Of a stretch of 33,303 nt of DNA, positions 1 to 7,802 are shown one piece after another. Source of the DNA: Psychromonas sp. MB-3u-54 (GTDB lineage Bacteria > Pseudomonadota > Gammaproteobacteria > Enterobacterales > Psychromonadaceae). Each line of letters starts with the position of its first letter. Position 1 is the first letter of the stretch. The position numbers and the translations under genes were made by a program. The stretch lies in contig NZ_PJBP01000112.1 of the NCBI RefSeq assembly GCF_002836415.1, positions 1 to 33,303 on the forward strand, written 5' to 3'. The notes under the pieces are model-generated. The model worked only from the letters and a program-made list of their open reading frames with translations, did not search any database and was not told the origin of the DNA.

Positions 1-135
1 ACCAACAACAATGGCTAATATTCCGGCCAAAAGGATAGCGGTGTTATTGTTTCTATCTAAAAGTCTTTTTCTCAATTGTTTATCATCCTTGTCATCTCTA
101 AAAAATTCCCTCTTAACATTCTCACGTGCGCTCAA
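1..135 (-). CDS. possible 5' part of a membrane protein, cut by the window edge
   Basis: An open frame reads leftwards from a possible TTG at 135 to the window edge without a stop. The product is a charged stretch (ENVKREFFRDDKDDKQLRKR) followed by a polar NNNT and a hydrophobic AILLAGILAIVVG that looks like the start of a membrane helix. This composition is protein-like and unlike the repeat-derived frames next to it. The frame stays open about 40 codons further upstream into the 7-bp repeat array before meeting a stop, and it has no ATG. The true start is therefore unclear, and the natural N-terminus may have been replaced by the array. No family is assigned; the NNNTA-hydrophobic pattern is faintly like DUF350-type proteins. 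Confidence 0.35.
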   Translation of the reverse strand, partial: MSARENVKREFFRDDKDDKQLRKRLLDRNNNTAILLAGILAIVVG

Positions 136-371
136 AGCCCGACACTCGAAGCTCAACGCTAGAAGGCCCCCACCCCGTCATTCCCGTTGTTTTGTCGGGA
201 AGCGGGAAGGCTTGAAGGCGAAAGGTAAAAGGCTAGAAAGCTGGAAGGCCCGAAGCTCGCAGCTCAAAGCCCGAAACTCGAAGCTCAAAGCTCAAAGCTC
301 GAAGCTCGAAGCTCGAAGCTCAAAGCTCAAAGACAAACCCGCCCATCATTTCCGAGTTGTTTCACCGGGAG
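128..371 (+). repeat. heptamer repeat array with two hairpin modules
   Basis: Degenerate 7-bp units of the type GAAGCTC, AAAGCTC, AAAGCCC, GACACTC run from about 128 to 170 and again from about 228 to 335. Between them (171-201) is a short module, CACCCCGTCATTCCCG then CGGGAA, able to form a 6-bp hairpin. A diverged second copy lies at about 336-371. A rightward open frame across this region (from 11) has a product of 7-residue repeats and is a by-product of the array, not a gene. Confidence 0.8.
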
Positions 372-378
372 TCAAAGG

Positions 379-489
379 ATGGTGTCTTATCCTGTTGTGC
401 CGGTAACACTTGGGGCCATTGTGACCGGAATACGTTTTTATTCCATCAAACGAAGAAAAAGTAATTTTGATGAGGAAAAAAATACTTAA
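379..489 (+). CDS. candidate small membrane peptide or gene remnant (36 aa)
   Basis: A 36-codon frame starts with ATG 379 and ends at TAA 487-489. GGGAG lies about 8 nt before the ATG. The peptide begins MVSYPVVPVTLGAIVTG and ends FYSIKRRKSNFDEEKNT: one hydrophobic stretch followed by a basic then acidic tail, as in a one-helix membrane protein or the C-terminus of a larger one. It sits directly after the repeat array, so it may instead be the surviving 3' end of a gene whose front was lost. No family recognised. Confidence 0.3.
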   Translation: MVSYPVVPVTLGAIVTGIRFYSIKRRKSNFDEEKNT

Positions 490-511
490 ATTCAGTTATG
501 AATCCACACAT

Positions 512-1186
512 CTACGAAGAAAGACTACTTTTTACAAAGCTTCTAAAAATATTTCTATGTTCCTTTAAATAGAGAAGATATTCAGGATGCCACTGGACGC
601 CTAACAAAAAGGGATAATCTTTTTTTTCTATCGCTTCTATTATTTTGCCATCTGTTGCAGAAACCTTTAAATTTTTACCTATCTCTTTTATAGCTTGATT
701 ATGTATGCAATTAGCAACAATCTCCTTGTGTTGAACTATTGTAAAAAGTTTTGAAAATATTTTTACAATTACCTTTTTTACGGGAAAAATAGAATTGTTA
801 TGTATTATAGATTCATCAAGATCGAATATTGTAGGATACAAACTTCCCTTAAAATAAATATTTATAAGTTGAGCTCCTCTGCAAACACCTAAAATAGGTA
901 TCTTTTTTTTGTAAGCTTTATCTATCATTTCAAGTTCAAAAGAATCTCTTTTCTTATCTAACAAGGTATTATGGGCATCTTTATGACCACCATACAGTAA
1001 GGGATCTATATCATTCCCCCCACTCAAAAGTAATGCATCGCGTTTTTCAAAATCTATATTATCCAAAGAAGGTCTTAGGCTAATCCATTTCGCTTTTTGC
1101 ATGTATAAACTCAACCTTATAAAAATATAAGCAAAAATATTACCCTTATCAGGAAGACATATTCCAACTAATAGCTTTTTATCCAT
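512..1186 (-). CDS. peptidase C26 / gamma-glutamyl-GABA hydrolase-like class I amidotransferase
   Basis: This 224-residue protein has the class I glutamine amidotransferase fold signature of the peptidase C26 (PuuD-like) family, which hydrolyses gamma-glutamyl amide bonds. Visible motifs are LLLSGGNDIDPLLYG (53-66), RDSFELEMI (80-88), the nucleophile elbow GVCRGAQ with Cys102, CIHNQAI around 160-166, and GVQWHPE with His200 and Glu202. The triad Cys/His/Glu is complete. It is slightly shorter than E. coli PuuD (about 250 residues), mainly at the N-terminus, where the usual hydrophobic active-site loop is reduced. AGGA lies 7 nt before the ATG. It stands alone with repeat-rich spacers on both sides, so there is no operon clue to substrate. 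The fold is secure, the exact substrate unknown. Confidence 0.85.
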   Translation of the reverse strand: MDKKLLVGICLPDKGNIFAYIFIRLSLYMQKAKWISLRPSLDNIDFEKRDALLLSGGNDIDPLLYGGHKDAHNTLLDKKRDSFELEMIDKAYKKKIPILGVCRGAQLINIYFKGSLYPTIFDLDESIIHNNSIFPVKKVIVKIFSKLFTIVQHKEIVANCIHNQAIKEIGKNLKVSATDGKIIEAIEKKDYPFLLGVQWHPEYLLYLKEHRNIFRSFVKSSLSS

Positions 1187-1570
1187 TTTTCAATCCTGCT
1201 CTGCCAATTTTTAAAATTGTTTAAATACCCAGCATCAGAATGGTTGCCATGATGAATCAATTAAGTTTTCCTATTAATCAATAGGTTAACTAAGAAACAT
1301 ATGACAAATTATCCTGATGATGAAAATAGAAAGTGATTAATAATATGAGTCTCCAAAAATCATTAAATACCCCTATAAAAATATAGGACAGCCAATTATT
1401 TTTTGAAATTATCTGTTAATAAAAAACTCACATTATTGCCCAATATGCGCACGTGTTTGTACGATTGCAGCACAATAAATGTTTTTTATTGTAATTGAGT
1501 TAAATTATAAGGCCTTTTGAAGAGATTAAAAAAATCAGCCCCTTAGCAAGTGCGGCAATAAAAGGCGGGA
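1187..1570. other. AT-rich gap without a recognised gene
   Basis: The stretch between the C26 gene and the next repeat array has no coding frame that looks real. It should contain the leftward promoter of the C26 gene. A GGACAGCCAA sequence at about 1387-1396 followed by T-rich DNA resembles the left end of the dispersed repeat seen at 7.8, 10.6 and 11.1 kb, but the similarity stops after about 20 bases. Confidence 0.5.
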
Positions 1571-1574
1571 CGGC

Positions 1575-1740
1575 GAAAAAGCAAAATCTGGGAACTCAAA
1601 GCCCAAAGCCCGACACTCAAAGCCCAACACTCAAAGCTCTAAACTCGTAACTCGCAGCCCGAAACTCAAAGCCCGACACTCGCAGCCCAGCACTCAAAGC
1701 TCGCCATTCGAACCTCGAGACTCGCAGCTCGCAGCCTGCT
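1575..1740 (+). repeat. heptamer repeat array
   Basis: About 23 degenerate 7-bp units (AAAGCCC, GACACTC, AAAGCTC, CGCAGCC and similar) run head to tail. The purine-rich strand is the plus strand. There are no spacers of constant length, so it is not a CRISPR array. It lies upstream of nhaD, separated from it by about 290 bp of non-repeat sequence. Confidence 0.8.
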
Positions 1741-1963
1741 TCCATATCTAAAAAGCCACTGTTTTGTTGATCTAGGTCTGCTCATCGCTCAGGGATAGTG
1801 TTTATCCTTCCCATACTTAAATGAAAATTAAAAAAAGGCAGGACATCCATTTATTGAAACAGCAAAAAAACAATAAATTCCTCAATAAAACACCTTAAAG
1901 ATCAGGGTGAAAAAAGATATCCATTAGCCATAAAATTATTTATTCAGTCACTATTGACGCTGA

Positions 1964-2003
1964 AATAGATTTTCTATCAGCATTAGCGGAATAGATATCT
2001 ATC
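1964..2003. promoter_or_regulatory. paired dyad motifs upstream of nhaD
   Basis: Two related dyads lie 26 bp apart (centre to centre): ATAGATTTTCTAT at 1965-1977 and the perfect 12-bp palindrome ATAGATATCTAT at 1991-2002. Each is followed by CAG. A TTGACG lies just upstream at about 1954. Spacing and position, 30-70 bp before the nhaD start, suit a dimeric regulator binding two sites. The regulator is unknown. Confidence 0.35.
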
Positions 2004-2032
2004 AGTGTCCACACAATTTTACAGGAGGTAAC

Positions 2033-3385
2033 ATGACAAGAGCAGGAAGTGGCATTCAAGCCGTTGATTTAGCGGTTGAACCATTTGGTTGGTTATTATT
2101 AGCAATATTTATCGTAGGCTATTACTTTATTGCCGCAGAAGAAAAATACCATATAAACAAAGCTAAGCCGGCATTGTTTACCGGTACATTTATGTTTATG
2201 CTGCTCGGCGGTTATTACGCTTTTAATGGGCTTGATTTTTCAGCATTCGATACAGAAATAGCACACCTGATACTGGAAATTGCAGAGATTTTCTTCTTCT
2301 TATTTGTCGCAATGACCTTTATTGAAGCACTTATTGAAAGAAATGTTTTTGATGCTTTAAAAGAAAAGCTACTCAAAGCTGGATATAACTATAAACAGCT
2401 CTTCTGGGTAACCGGATTTTTAGCCTTTTTTATCTCTCCCGTTGCAGATAACCTAACCACCGCACTTATTCTTTCGACCGTTCTTATTACCATAGAAAAA
2501 GACAACAAGGCTTTCTTAGTGCCTGCTGCAATCAATATAGTTGTCGCGGCGAATGCGGGGGGTGCTTGGTCTCCCTTTGGTGATATTACAACACTCATGG
2601 CATGGTCTGCGGGTAAGGGTGGATTTATTGATTTCTTATTTTTATTTCCTGCAGCTGTCGCTGGTTGGGGTGTTACCGCTTTTCTACTTTCTCGTTTTGT
2701 GCCCGAAGGATCTCCTCGACAAATTGAAGGGGCAGAGCCCGTTCGTATTCACAAGGGCGGTAAAGTCATCATTGGCTTAGGTATATTTACCATTGCTTCA
2801 GCCGTTTTAGGAAAGCAACTTATGCACTTACCGCCTATGTGGGGAATGTTATTCGGTCTTTCGCTTTTACAACTTTATGCATACACACTTAAAAAATATC
2901 ATGACAACGATATTCAGATTTATAAATCTGTTTCAAAAGTTGAAAATGACACACTGCTGTTTTTCTTCGGTATATTAGCTGCCGTAGGGGCCCTTCACTT
3001 TGCGGGTTTCTTAAGTCATGCCGTTAAGTTATATACCCTGTTTGATCCAATGTATGTCAATATGGGTGTCGGTTTCTTGTCGGCGATTGTTGATAATGTG
3101 CCGGTGATGTCTGCCGTTTTAAAAGCTTCTCCAGATATTCCTTTAGCGCAATGGATGCTGGTGACGTTAACTGCCGGTGTTGGCGGTAGCATGATATCTT
3201 TTGGCTCTGCTGCCGGTGTTGGTGTGATGGGCAAACTTAAAGGTGTATACACTTTTGGTGCGCACATGAAATACTCATGGACCATAGTGATCGGTTACTT
3301 TGTATCTGTTGCTGTTTGGTATACTCAATATGAAGTTTTAGGTTTTTATATTAAACCCGCAGTTCAAGCAATTGCCGGTCACTGA
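2033..3385 (+). CDS. nhaD: Na+/H+ antiporter NhaD
   Basis: This 450-residue polytopic inner-membrane protein belongs to the NhaD branch of the ion transporter superfamily, which exports Na+ (and Li+) in exchange for protons at alkaline pH and is typical of marine and halophilic bacteria. Family signatures are SPVADNLTTAL (135-145), NAGGAWSPFGDITTLM (174-189), SAIVDNVPVMSAVL in the C-terminal half, and GGSMISFGSAAGVGVMG near the end. The duplicated DN/TT and SPFGD motifs are conserved acidic and polar residues of the transport core. A strong Shine-Dalgarno AGGAGGT precedes the ATG by 4-5 nt. It is a single-gene unit with a paired dyad upstream and a repeat array directly downstream. There is no sign of truncation. 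Confidence 0.95.
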   Translation: MTRAGSGIQAVDLAVEPFGWLLLAIFIVGYYFIAAEEKYHINKAKPALFTGTFMFMLLGGYYAFNGLDFSAFDTEIAHLILEIAEIFFFLFVAMTFIEALIERNVFDALKEKLLKAGYNYKQLFWVTGFLAFFISPVADNLTTALILSTVLITIEKDNKAFLVPAAINIVVAANAGGAWSPFGDITTLMAWSAGKGGFIDFLFLFPAAVAGWGVTAFLLSRFVPEGSPRQIEGAEPVRIHKGGKVIIGLGIFTIASAVLGKQLMHLPPMWGMLFGLSLLQLYAYTLKKYHDNDIQIYKSVSKVENDTLLFFFGILAAVGALHFAGFLSHAVKLYTLFDPMYVNMGVGFLSAIVDNVPVMSAVLKASPDIPLAQWMLVTLTAGVGGSMISFGSAAGVGVMGKLKGVYTFGAHMKYSWTIVIGYFVSVAVWYTQYEVLGFYIKPAVQAIAGH

Positions 3386-3389
3386 TTAA

Positions 3390-3555
3390 AAAAGGCTGGA
3401 AGGCGGATGAAAGGCTGGAAAGCTGGAAAGCTGGAAAGCTGGAAAGCTGGAAAGCTGGAAAGCTGGAAAGCTGGAAAGCTCGCTGCCCGAAGCTCGAAGG
3501 CAAACCAGAACCCCCACCCAGTCATTCCTGAGTTGTCTTATCGGGAAGTGACAAA
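3390..3555 (+). repeat. octamer array plus hairpin module
   Basis: About nine near-identical 8-bp units GGAAAGCT run from about 3411 to 3480, just after the nhaD stop. A few 7-mers follow, then a module from about 3499: CAAACCAGA, CCCCCACCCAGTCATTCCTG, and CTTATCGGGAA. This module is nearly identical to the one at about 6157-6202. The near-perfect octamers suggest recent expansion. A leftward open frame across it is repeat-derived. Confidence 0.85.
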
Positions 3556-3961
3556 TTTGTCGCGCCATGATTTCATTTGCTAAGGTTATTGTTCGAATTA
3601 GAAAAATGGGCGGAGATTGCCTAGCCGCACTGGCTTGGCATTTTAATGTATTGAACGGCCTATGATATAAAAGTGGATATTTTAAGTACCCACTTTAACC
3701 ATCAAATTTTATGGCTATCTAGTTTTTCTCTCACCCGTCAAAAAACACCGGCAGTTAAGCGAGCTGAGATTCACAATAAAAGTAGCAAAACTTATAAATA
3801 TCGAGCCTTTACCTCGCTCTTAACAGCAACTCAAATCGCAAATGATCAACCTGAAGCTGAGGCTCCCAAATTTAAATACCGGGGATTGTTTTCTTGAAAT
3901 ACCTTCTATAGTATCAATCGAAAGTCCTTCTTCTTCTGATGTTCTCTGCAGGAATTGTTCT
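3556..3961. other. leader region of the Cache-GGDEF gene
   Basis: No convincing gene is seen here. A 7-bp hairpin is possible (AAAGTGG 3670-3676 with CCACTTT 3690-3696). The coding frame of the following gene is open from an ATG at 3842, but its first 40 codons do not look like the start of a membrane sensor. I read this stretch as upstream sequence holding the promoter. Confidence 0.4.
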
Positions 3962-6010
3962 ATGTTTAAACACCTTTGGTCAAGAATATTATCCGTTGTT
4001 GCAGGCGTTGTGCTGCTTACCGTGCTGATAATTACACTTCTTGCCCAAAGAAGTCTCGAAAATGCCGTATTCATAGCGGAAGATCAGCATGCCATTGACT
4101 TGCTTAGGTTAACCCTTCTAAATATAGACAATGAACACCAGAGTTTAATATTTCATCGGGAAGCGACCCTTGCAATGCGAAAATCTGCGATGAAAAACAT
4201 TGTCACCCTTGCAATCACCCAGATCAACAGTAGCTATTTGAAATATAAGCAGGGTGTTATTACCGAGGAGCAGGCGAAACAGCAGGCCAAAGACGATATC
4301 CGGCGAATGAGGTATGACGATGGAGCGGGGTATCTCTGGATAAATAATCTCGAAACTCCTCTCCCGAAAATTATCATGCACCCGATATTACCGGACCTTG
4401 AAGGGCTGCTCCTTGACGACCCGAAATATTTCACCGCATTAGGCATGCAGAAACATCTCCTTCTCGCCATGGCCGATATCTGTAGAAAGAAAGGAGAAGG
4501 CTATCTGGATTATCTCTGGTCAAAGCCGGAAAAAAACGGGGTATCCATAGACCAGCCGAAAATCTCCTATGTTCAGCTGTTTAAGGAATGGGGCTGGGTT
4601 ATCGGCACCGGGGTCTATGTTGATGATATCGAAGCGGAGGCAAACCAAAGGCTGACGGCCATTATGCAGGAGTTGGAAAAGAATTTCGCGCAAATAAGAA
4701 TAGCCAAAACAGGTTATCTCTTTATTTTTAACGGCAAAAAAAAGATGCTCATCCACCCTAACCTGCCCGGTAAAGAGTTATCCTCCTTAATAAATCCCGA
4801 CTCGGGTAAACTGATTATTGACGAACTGATCGCAGCGTCAACTCATCCCTTGAAACCCTTTGACTATATATGGGACAAGCCAGGACACGAGAAGGATTAC
4901 AGGTTTAAAAAAAGAATTTACATGAACTACTACCAACCCCTTGACTGGTATATAGGAGCGTCGACCTATTTCGAAGAGATCGCGTATCCGGCGAAAGTAC
5001 TGCGGCAAAAAATATTTATCACCTCAATTTCAGTGCTTTCGATCGCCCTTATTCTCTCGATTATTCTTGCCAGAAACCTGGTGATCCCTCTGAAAAAACT
5101 GATCATTGCCGGAGAAAATATCGAAAAAAGAGGCCTCGATGATGCCTGCATTCCCGTAAGCGGTACAGTGGAGACACAGCAGTTGGGGGTGGTTCTTAAC
5201 CGGATGATAGGATCGATTAAAAGGGCGATCCACGACAAGGAACAGGCCATAAAGGCACTGCTTGCGGGCAATAAGGAACTCGCCAATACGAATGTTCAAC
5301 TCGCTGAAGAAGTCGATGAGCGAATGTTCGCCCAAGTAGCACTCCAGAAGGCTCGCGATCTTCTTGAACATAGGGTAGAAGAGCGTACCGCCGAACTTGC
5401 CGCCACCAACCTGAAGCTGGAGGAAGAGGCAGGAGTGCGGAAAAAATACCAGACGGATCTCCAAATAGCCATGGATCAATTAAAATTTATGAATACCGAG
5501 TTGGAAAGGCTTGCAAACATTGACCCCCTGACTGGTATCAGCAACCGGCGCGACTGCCTTCAAAAAACCAATGCTGAAATATCGAGAACAATACGAACCG
5601 GCACCCCGCTCTCGCTCCTGATGCTTGATATTGACTACTTCAAGAAAGTCAACGATTGCCATGGGCACCAGATAGGGGATGAGGTGCTCAAAGCCTTTAC
5701 CCAAACGGTCATTGGACTGTTACGCCCTATGGATGTCATCGCGCGAATCGGGGGAGAAGAGTTCACCGTGCTCTTGCCCGGTGCTGATCTTAACACCGCC
5801 AAGGCCGTAGCAGAGCGAATACGCGTTGCTGTTCAGAAAATGGTTGTTGATGGGGGTGTGAAAATTGAAGTCCGGATCACTGTCAGTATCGGTGTTGTTC
5901 AATTCGGAATGGAATGCAATAACATCGATAGTCTGTTTGCAAAGGCAGATGAACATCTTTATATTGCTAAAAATAGTGGCCGAAACCAGGTTTTCACCGG
6001 AAATGGCTAG
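3962..6010 (+). CDS. membrane diguanylate cyclase with tandem Cache domains
   Basis: This protein makes cyclic di-GMP from two GTP in response to an extracytoplasmic ligand. I chose ATG 3962 (682 aa) over ATG 3842 (722 aa) because CAGGAA lies 7 nt upstream and the product then begins with basic residues and a helix (VAGVVLLTVLIITLLAQ). Next come two sCache-type periplasmic modules, each with a GYLW/GYLF and DWYIG/GWVIG pattern, a second helix (SVLSIALILSIILA), a HAMP-like linker and a coiled coil. The C-terminal GGDEF domain has DIDYFKKVND and GGEEF (597-601, numbered from 3962). An intact RxxD inhibitory site (RPMD, 588-591) lies five residues before it, so an active, product-inhibited cyclase is expected. 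The gene looks more GC-rich than its neighbours, a hint of transfer. Ligand unknown. Confidence 0.9.
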   Translation: MFKHLWSRILSVVAGVVLLTVLIITLLAQRSLENAVFIAEDQHAIDLLRLTLLNIDNEHQSLIFHREATLAMRKSAMKNIVTLAITQINSSYLKYKQGVITEEQAKQQAKDDIRRMRYDDGAGYLWINNLETPLPKIIMHPILPDLEGLLLDDPKYFTALGMQKHLLLAMADICRKKGEGYLDYLWSKPEKNGVSIDQPKISYVQLFKEWGWVIGTGVYVDDIEAEANQRLTAIMQELEKNFAQIRIAKTGYLFIFNGKKKMLIHPNLPGKELSSLINPDSGKLIIDELIAASTHPLKPFDYIWDKPGHEKDYRFKKRIYMNYYQPLDWYIGASTYFEEIAYPAKVLRQKIFITSISVLSIALILSIILARNLVIPLKKLIIAGENIEKRGLDDACIPVSGTVETQQLGVVLNRMIGSIKRAIHDKEQAIKALLAGNKELANTNVQLAEEVDERMFAQVALQKARDLLEHRVEERTAELAATNLKLEEEAGVRKKYQTDLQIAMDQLKFMNTELERLANIDPLTGISNRRDCLQKTNAEISRTIRTGTPLSLLMLDIDYFKKVNDCHGHQIGDEVLKAFTQTVIGLLRPMDVIARIGGEEFTVLLPGADLNTAKAVAERIRVAVQKMVVDGGVKIEVRITVSIGVVQFGMECNNIDSLFAKADEHLYIAKNSGRNQVFTGNG

Positions 6011-6047
6011 ACAGCCAACCCTGTTAGCCATAACAAGTTTGGCTGTC
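6010..6047 (+). terminator. hairpin after the Cache-GGDEF gene
   Basis: A perfect 9-bp inverted repeat, GACAGCCAA (6010-6018) and TTGGCTGTC (6039-6047), has a 20-nt loop and begins on the last base of the stop codon. There is no T tract, so termination would be weak. GGACAGCCAA is also the end motif of the dispersed repeat elsewhere in the window, and this may be a remnant of that element. Confidence 0.4.
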
Positions 6048-6063
6048 CACAACTTGACTCCCA

Positions 6064-6372
6064 AATCCCCACCTCGTCATTCCTGAGTTGTTTTATCGGG
6101 AATCTCGACGCTCGAAGCTGGAAAGCGAAAAGGCTCGAAGGCTCGAGGCTCAAGGACAAACCAGACCCCCCACCCCGTTGTTCCCAAGTTGTCTTATCGG
6201 GAATCTCGAAACTCGAAGCTGGAAAGCGAAAAGGCTCGAAGGCTCGCTGCCCGAAACTCGAAGCTCAACGCCCGAAGCCCGAAGCTCGATACTCGACGCT
6301 CAAAACTCGAAGCTCGAAGCTCAACGCACGAAGCCCGAGACTCGCAGCTCATTACCCGAAACTCGAAATACT
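6064..6372 (+). repeat. duplicated hairpin module and heptamer array
   Basis: A module with CCCACCTCGTCATTCCTGAG, TTATCGGGAATCTCG and then GAAGCTGGAAAGCGAAAAGG starts at about 6067. A diverged second copy starts at about 6167, so the block is a direct duplication with a period of about 102 bp. It continues as 7-bp units (GAAACTC, GAAGCTC, AACGCCC and so on) to about 6370. Two overlapping rightward open frames here encode only 7-residue repeats and are rejected as genes. Confidence 0.85.
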
Positions 6373-6433
6373 TAGCTTCTTGGTTGCATAGTTGCTACAT
6401 TCCTTTGCTATATTGAATTCTTAAGGCATATCA

Positions 6434-6886
6434 ATGATCTCTTGGTTACTACTTCCTTTTAATAAACTTTCCACCGCGCAGCTTTATGAACTGATCAAGT
6501 TAAGAGTGGACGTTTTTGTCGTTGAACAGAACTGCCCGTATCCTGAGCTGGACAGCAAAGACAACCTTGATGGAGTACATCATCTGCTCGGAGTCCGTCA
6601 CGGTGAAATTATTGCCTGTGCTCGATTGCTCCCTGCGGGCACAACCTATGAGAATGTCAGCATAGGTCGGGTCGCGACTAAAGACACCGCGCGCGGCAAT
6701 GGCCTCGGTCATCAATTGCTTAGCAACGCATTAAAGCAGTGTGAAAACCTCTGGCCGGGACAAACTATTGATATCGGTGCACAGCAACACTTAGTGCTTT
6801 TTTATCAAGGTCACGGCTTTAAACCGACCTCAGCCATGTATTTAGAAGACGGCATCCCGCATATTGATATGCGTTTAACTAAATAA
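6434..6886 (+). CDS. elaA: ElaA-family GNAT acetyltransferase
   Basis: This 150-residue protein belongs to the GNAT superfamily, acetyl-CoA-dependent N-acetyltransferases, and matches the ElaA branch in length and order of motifs. Those are LYELIKLRVDVFVVEQNCPY (16-35), a GEIIACARLLP strand, the acetyl-CoA segment SIGRVATKDTARGNGLGHQLL with its RGNGLG loop, and the closing LVLFYQGHGFKP. The substrate of ElaA proteins is not established. AAGG lies about 9 nt before the ATG. It is flanked by repeat arrays on both sides, so it is probably monocistronic. The family call is firm. Confidence 0.9.
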   Translation: MISWLLLPFNKLSTAQLYELIKLRVDVFVVEQNCPYPELDSKDNLDGVHHLLGVRHGEIIACARLLPAGTTYENVSIGRVATKDTARGNGLGHQLLSNALKQCENLWPGQTIDIGAQQHLVLFYQGHGFKPTSAMYLEDGIPHIDMRLTK

Positions 6887-6889
6887 TTG

Positions 6890-7235
6890 CAGCTTGAAAT
6901 TCGAAACTCGAAGCTGGAAAGCTGGAAAGCTAGAAAGCTAGAAAGCTAGAAAGCTAGAAAGCTAGAAAGCTAGAAAGCTAGAAAGCTAGAAAGCTAGAAA
7001 GCTTGAAAGCTCGAAAGCTTGAGGGCTAGAAAGCTAGAAAGCTAGAGGCTTGAAGGCTGGAAGGCTGGAAGCACAAAACTCGAAGCTCGATGCACAAAAC
7101 TCGAAGCTCGACACTCAAAGCCGAAGATCTAGGCTTGAAGGCTTAAAGCTCGAAGCTCGAAGCTAGAAGCTAGAAGCTAGAAGGCTGATGGCTGATGGCT
7201 GATGGCTCGAAACTCGAAACTCGAAACTCGGTTAT
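6890..7235 (+). repeat. long octamer/heptamer array between two GNAT genes
   Basis: About 340 bp of short repeats fills almost the whole intergenic space. It starts with GGAAAGCT, changes to about ten uninterrupted GAAAGCTA octamers (about 6921-7000), then to mixed octamers and heptamers (CGAAGCTC, GATGGCT, CGAAACT). It ends about 15 bp before the ribosome-binding region of the next gene. The blocks of pure sub-variants look like successive local expansions. Confidence 0.9.
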
Positions 7236-7264
7236 TATCACCTCCTACTTTAAAGGAAATAACA

Positions 7265-7750
7265 ATGAGTAATATATCCATACGTCCCGCAGTCATTAAT
7301 GATTGCCAAACAATTTTGCATTTCATCACCGAACTGGCTATTTACGAAAATGCTGAACATGAAGTATTAGCCACAGAGCAAAGCCTTAAACAGAGTGTTT
7401 TTTCTGAAAAAAGTCATGTCAACGCACTGATTTGTGAACACCAAGGGGTTGCGATCGGCATAGCCATCTACTTTTATAACTACTCGACCTGGCTTGCCAA
7501 GCCAGGCCTTTACTTAGAAGATCTCTACATATCCCAGGAGTTTCGTGGACAAGGGGCAGGTAAAAAGTTATTACAGCATTTAGCAAAAATCGCCATGGAT
7601 AATAATTGTGGCCGTTTTGAATGGAGTTGTTTGGATTGGAACAAACCTTCCCGTGACTTTTATGAAGCAGTTGGCGCGGTAGCCCAATCAGAATGGGTTG
7701 GTTACCGCTTAAGCGGACAAGCTCTTTCTGATTTTGCTAAACAGTCATAA
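7265..7750 (+). CDS. GNAT acetyltransferase, diamine/spermidine acetyltransferase-like
   Basis: This 161-residue GNAT protein resembles the spermidine/spermine N1- and thialysine N-epsilon-acetyltransferase group. It shows IRPAVINDCQTILHFITELA at the N-terminus, the YLEDLYISQEFRGQGAGKKL acetyl-CoA block with an RGQGAG loop, and WSCLDWNKPSRDFYEAVGA, the WN-P-FY signature of that group. The frame is open from an upstream ATG at 7202, but those first 21 codons are read from the repeat array. ATG 7265 has AAGGA 7 nt upstream and starts the domain correctly. The probable substrate is a small amine; which one cannot be told. Confidence 0.87.
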   Translation: MSNISIRPAVINDCQTILHFITELAIYENAEHEVLATEQSLKQSVFSEKSHVNALICEHQGVAIGIAIYFYNYSTWLAKPGLYLEDLYISQEFRGQGAGKKLLQHLAKIAMDNNCGRFEWSCLDWNKPSRDFYEAVGAVAQSEWVGYRLSGQALSDFAKQS

Positions 7751-7802
7751 GTCGCGTTATCCCCAACTCACCTTTAACAACAGAGGGCTTGCTTTAGAGC
7801 AA

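Noticed and set aside
11-406. 131-codon rightward open frame
   Set aside because: Most of the product is a 7-residue repeat read from the heptamer array; the opening part lies opposite a more protein-like leftward frame.
3842-3961. Start of the Cache-GGDEF protein at ATG 3842
   Set aside because: The extra 40 residues are not membrane-like and precede the natural basic-plus-helix N-terminus at 3962, which has a better ribosome site.
6088-6416. Two overlapping open frames after the Cache-GGDEF gene
   Set aside because: Both encode only repeat-derived SKLEAR-type sequence and overlap each other in different frames.
1575-7235. CRISPR-like arrays
   Set aside because: Repeat units are 7-8 bp, contiguous and without unique spacers of constant size; no cas genes are nearby.
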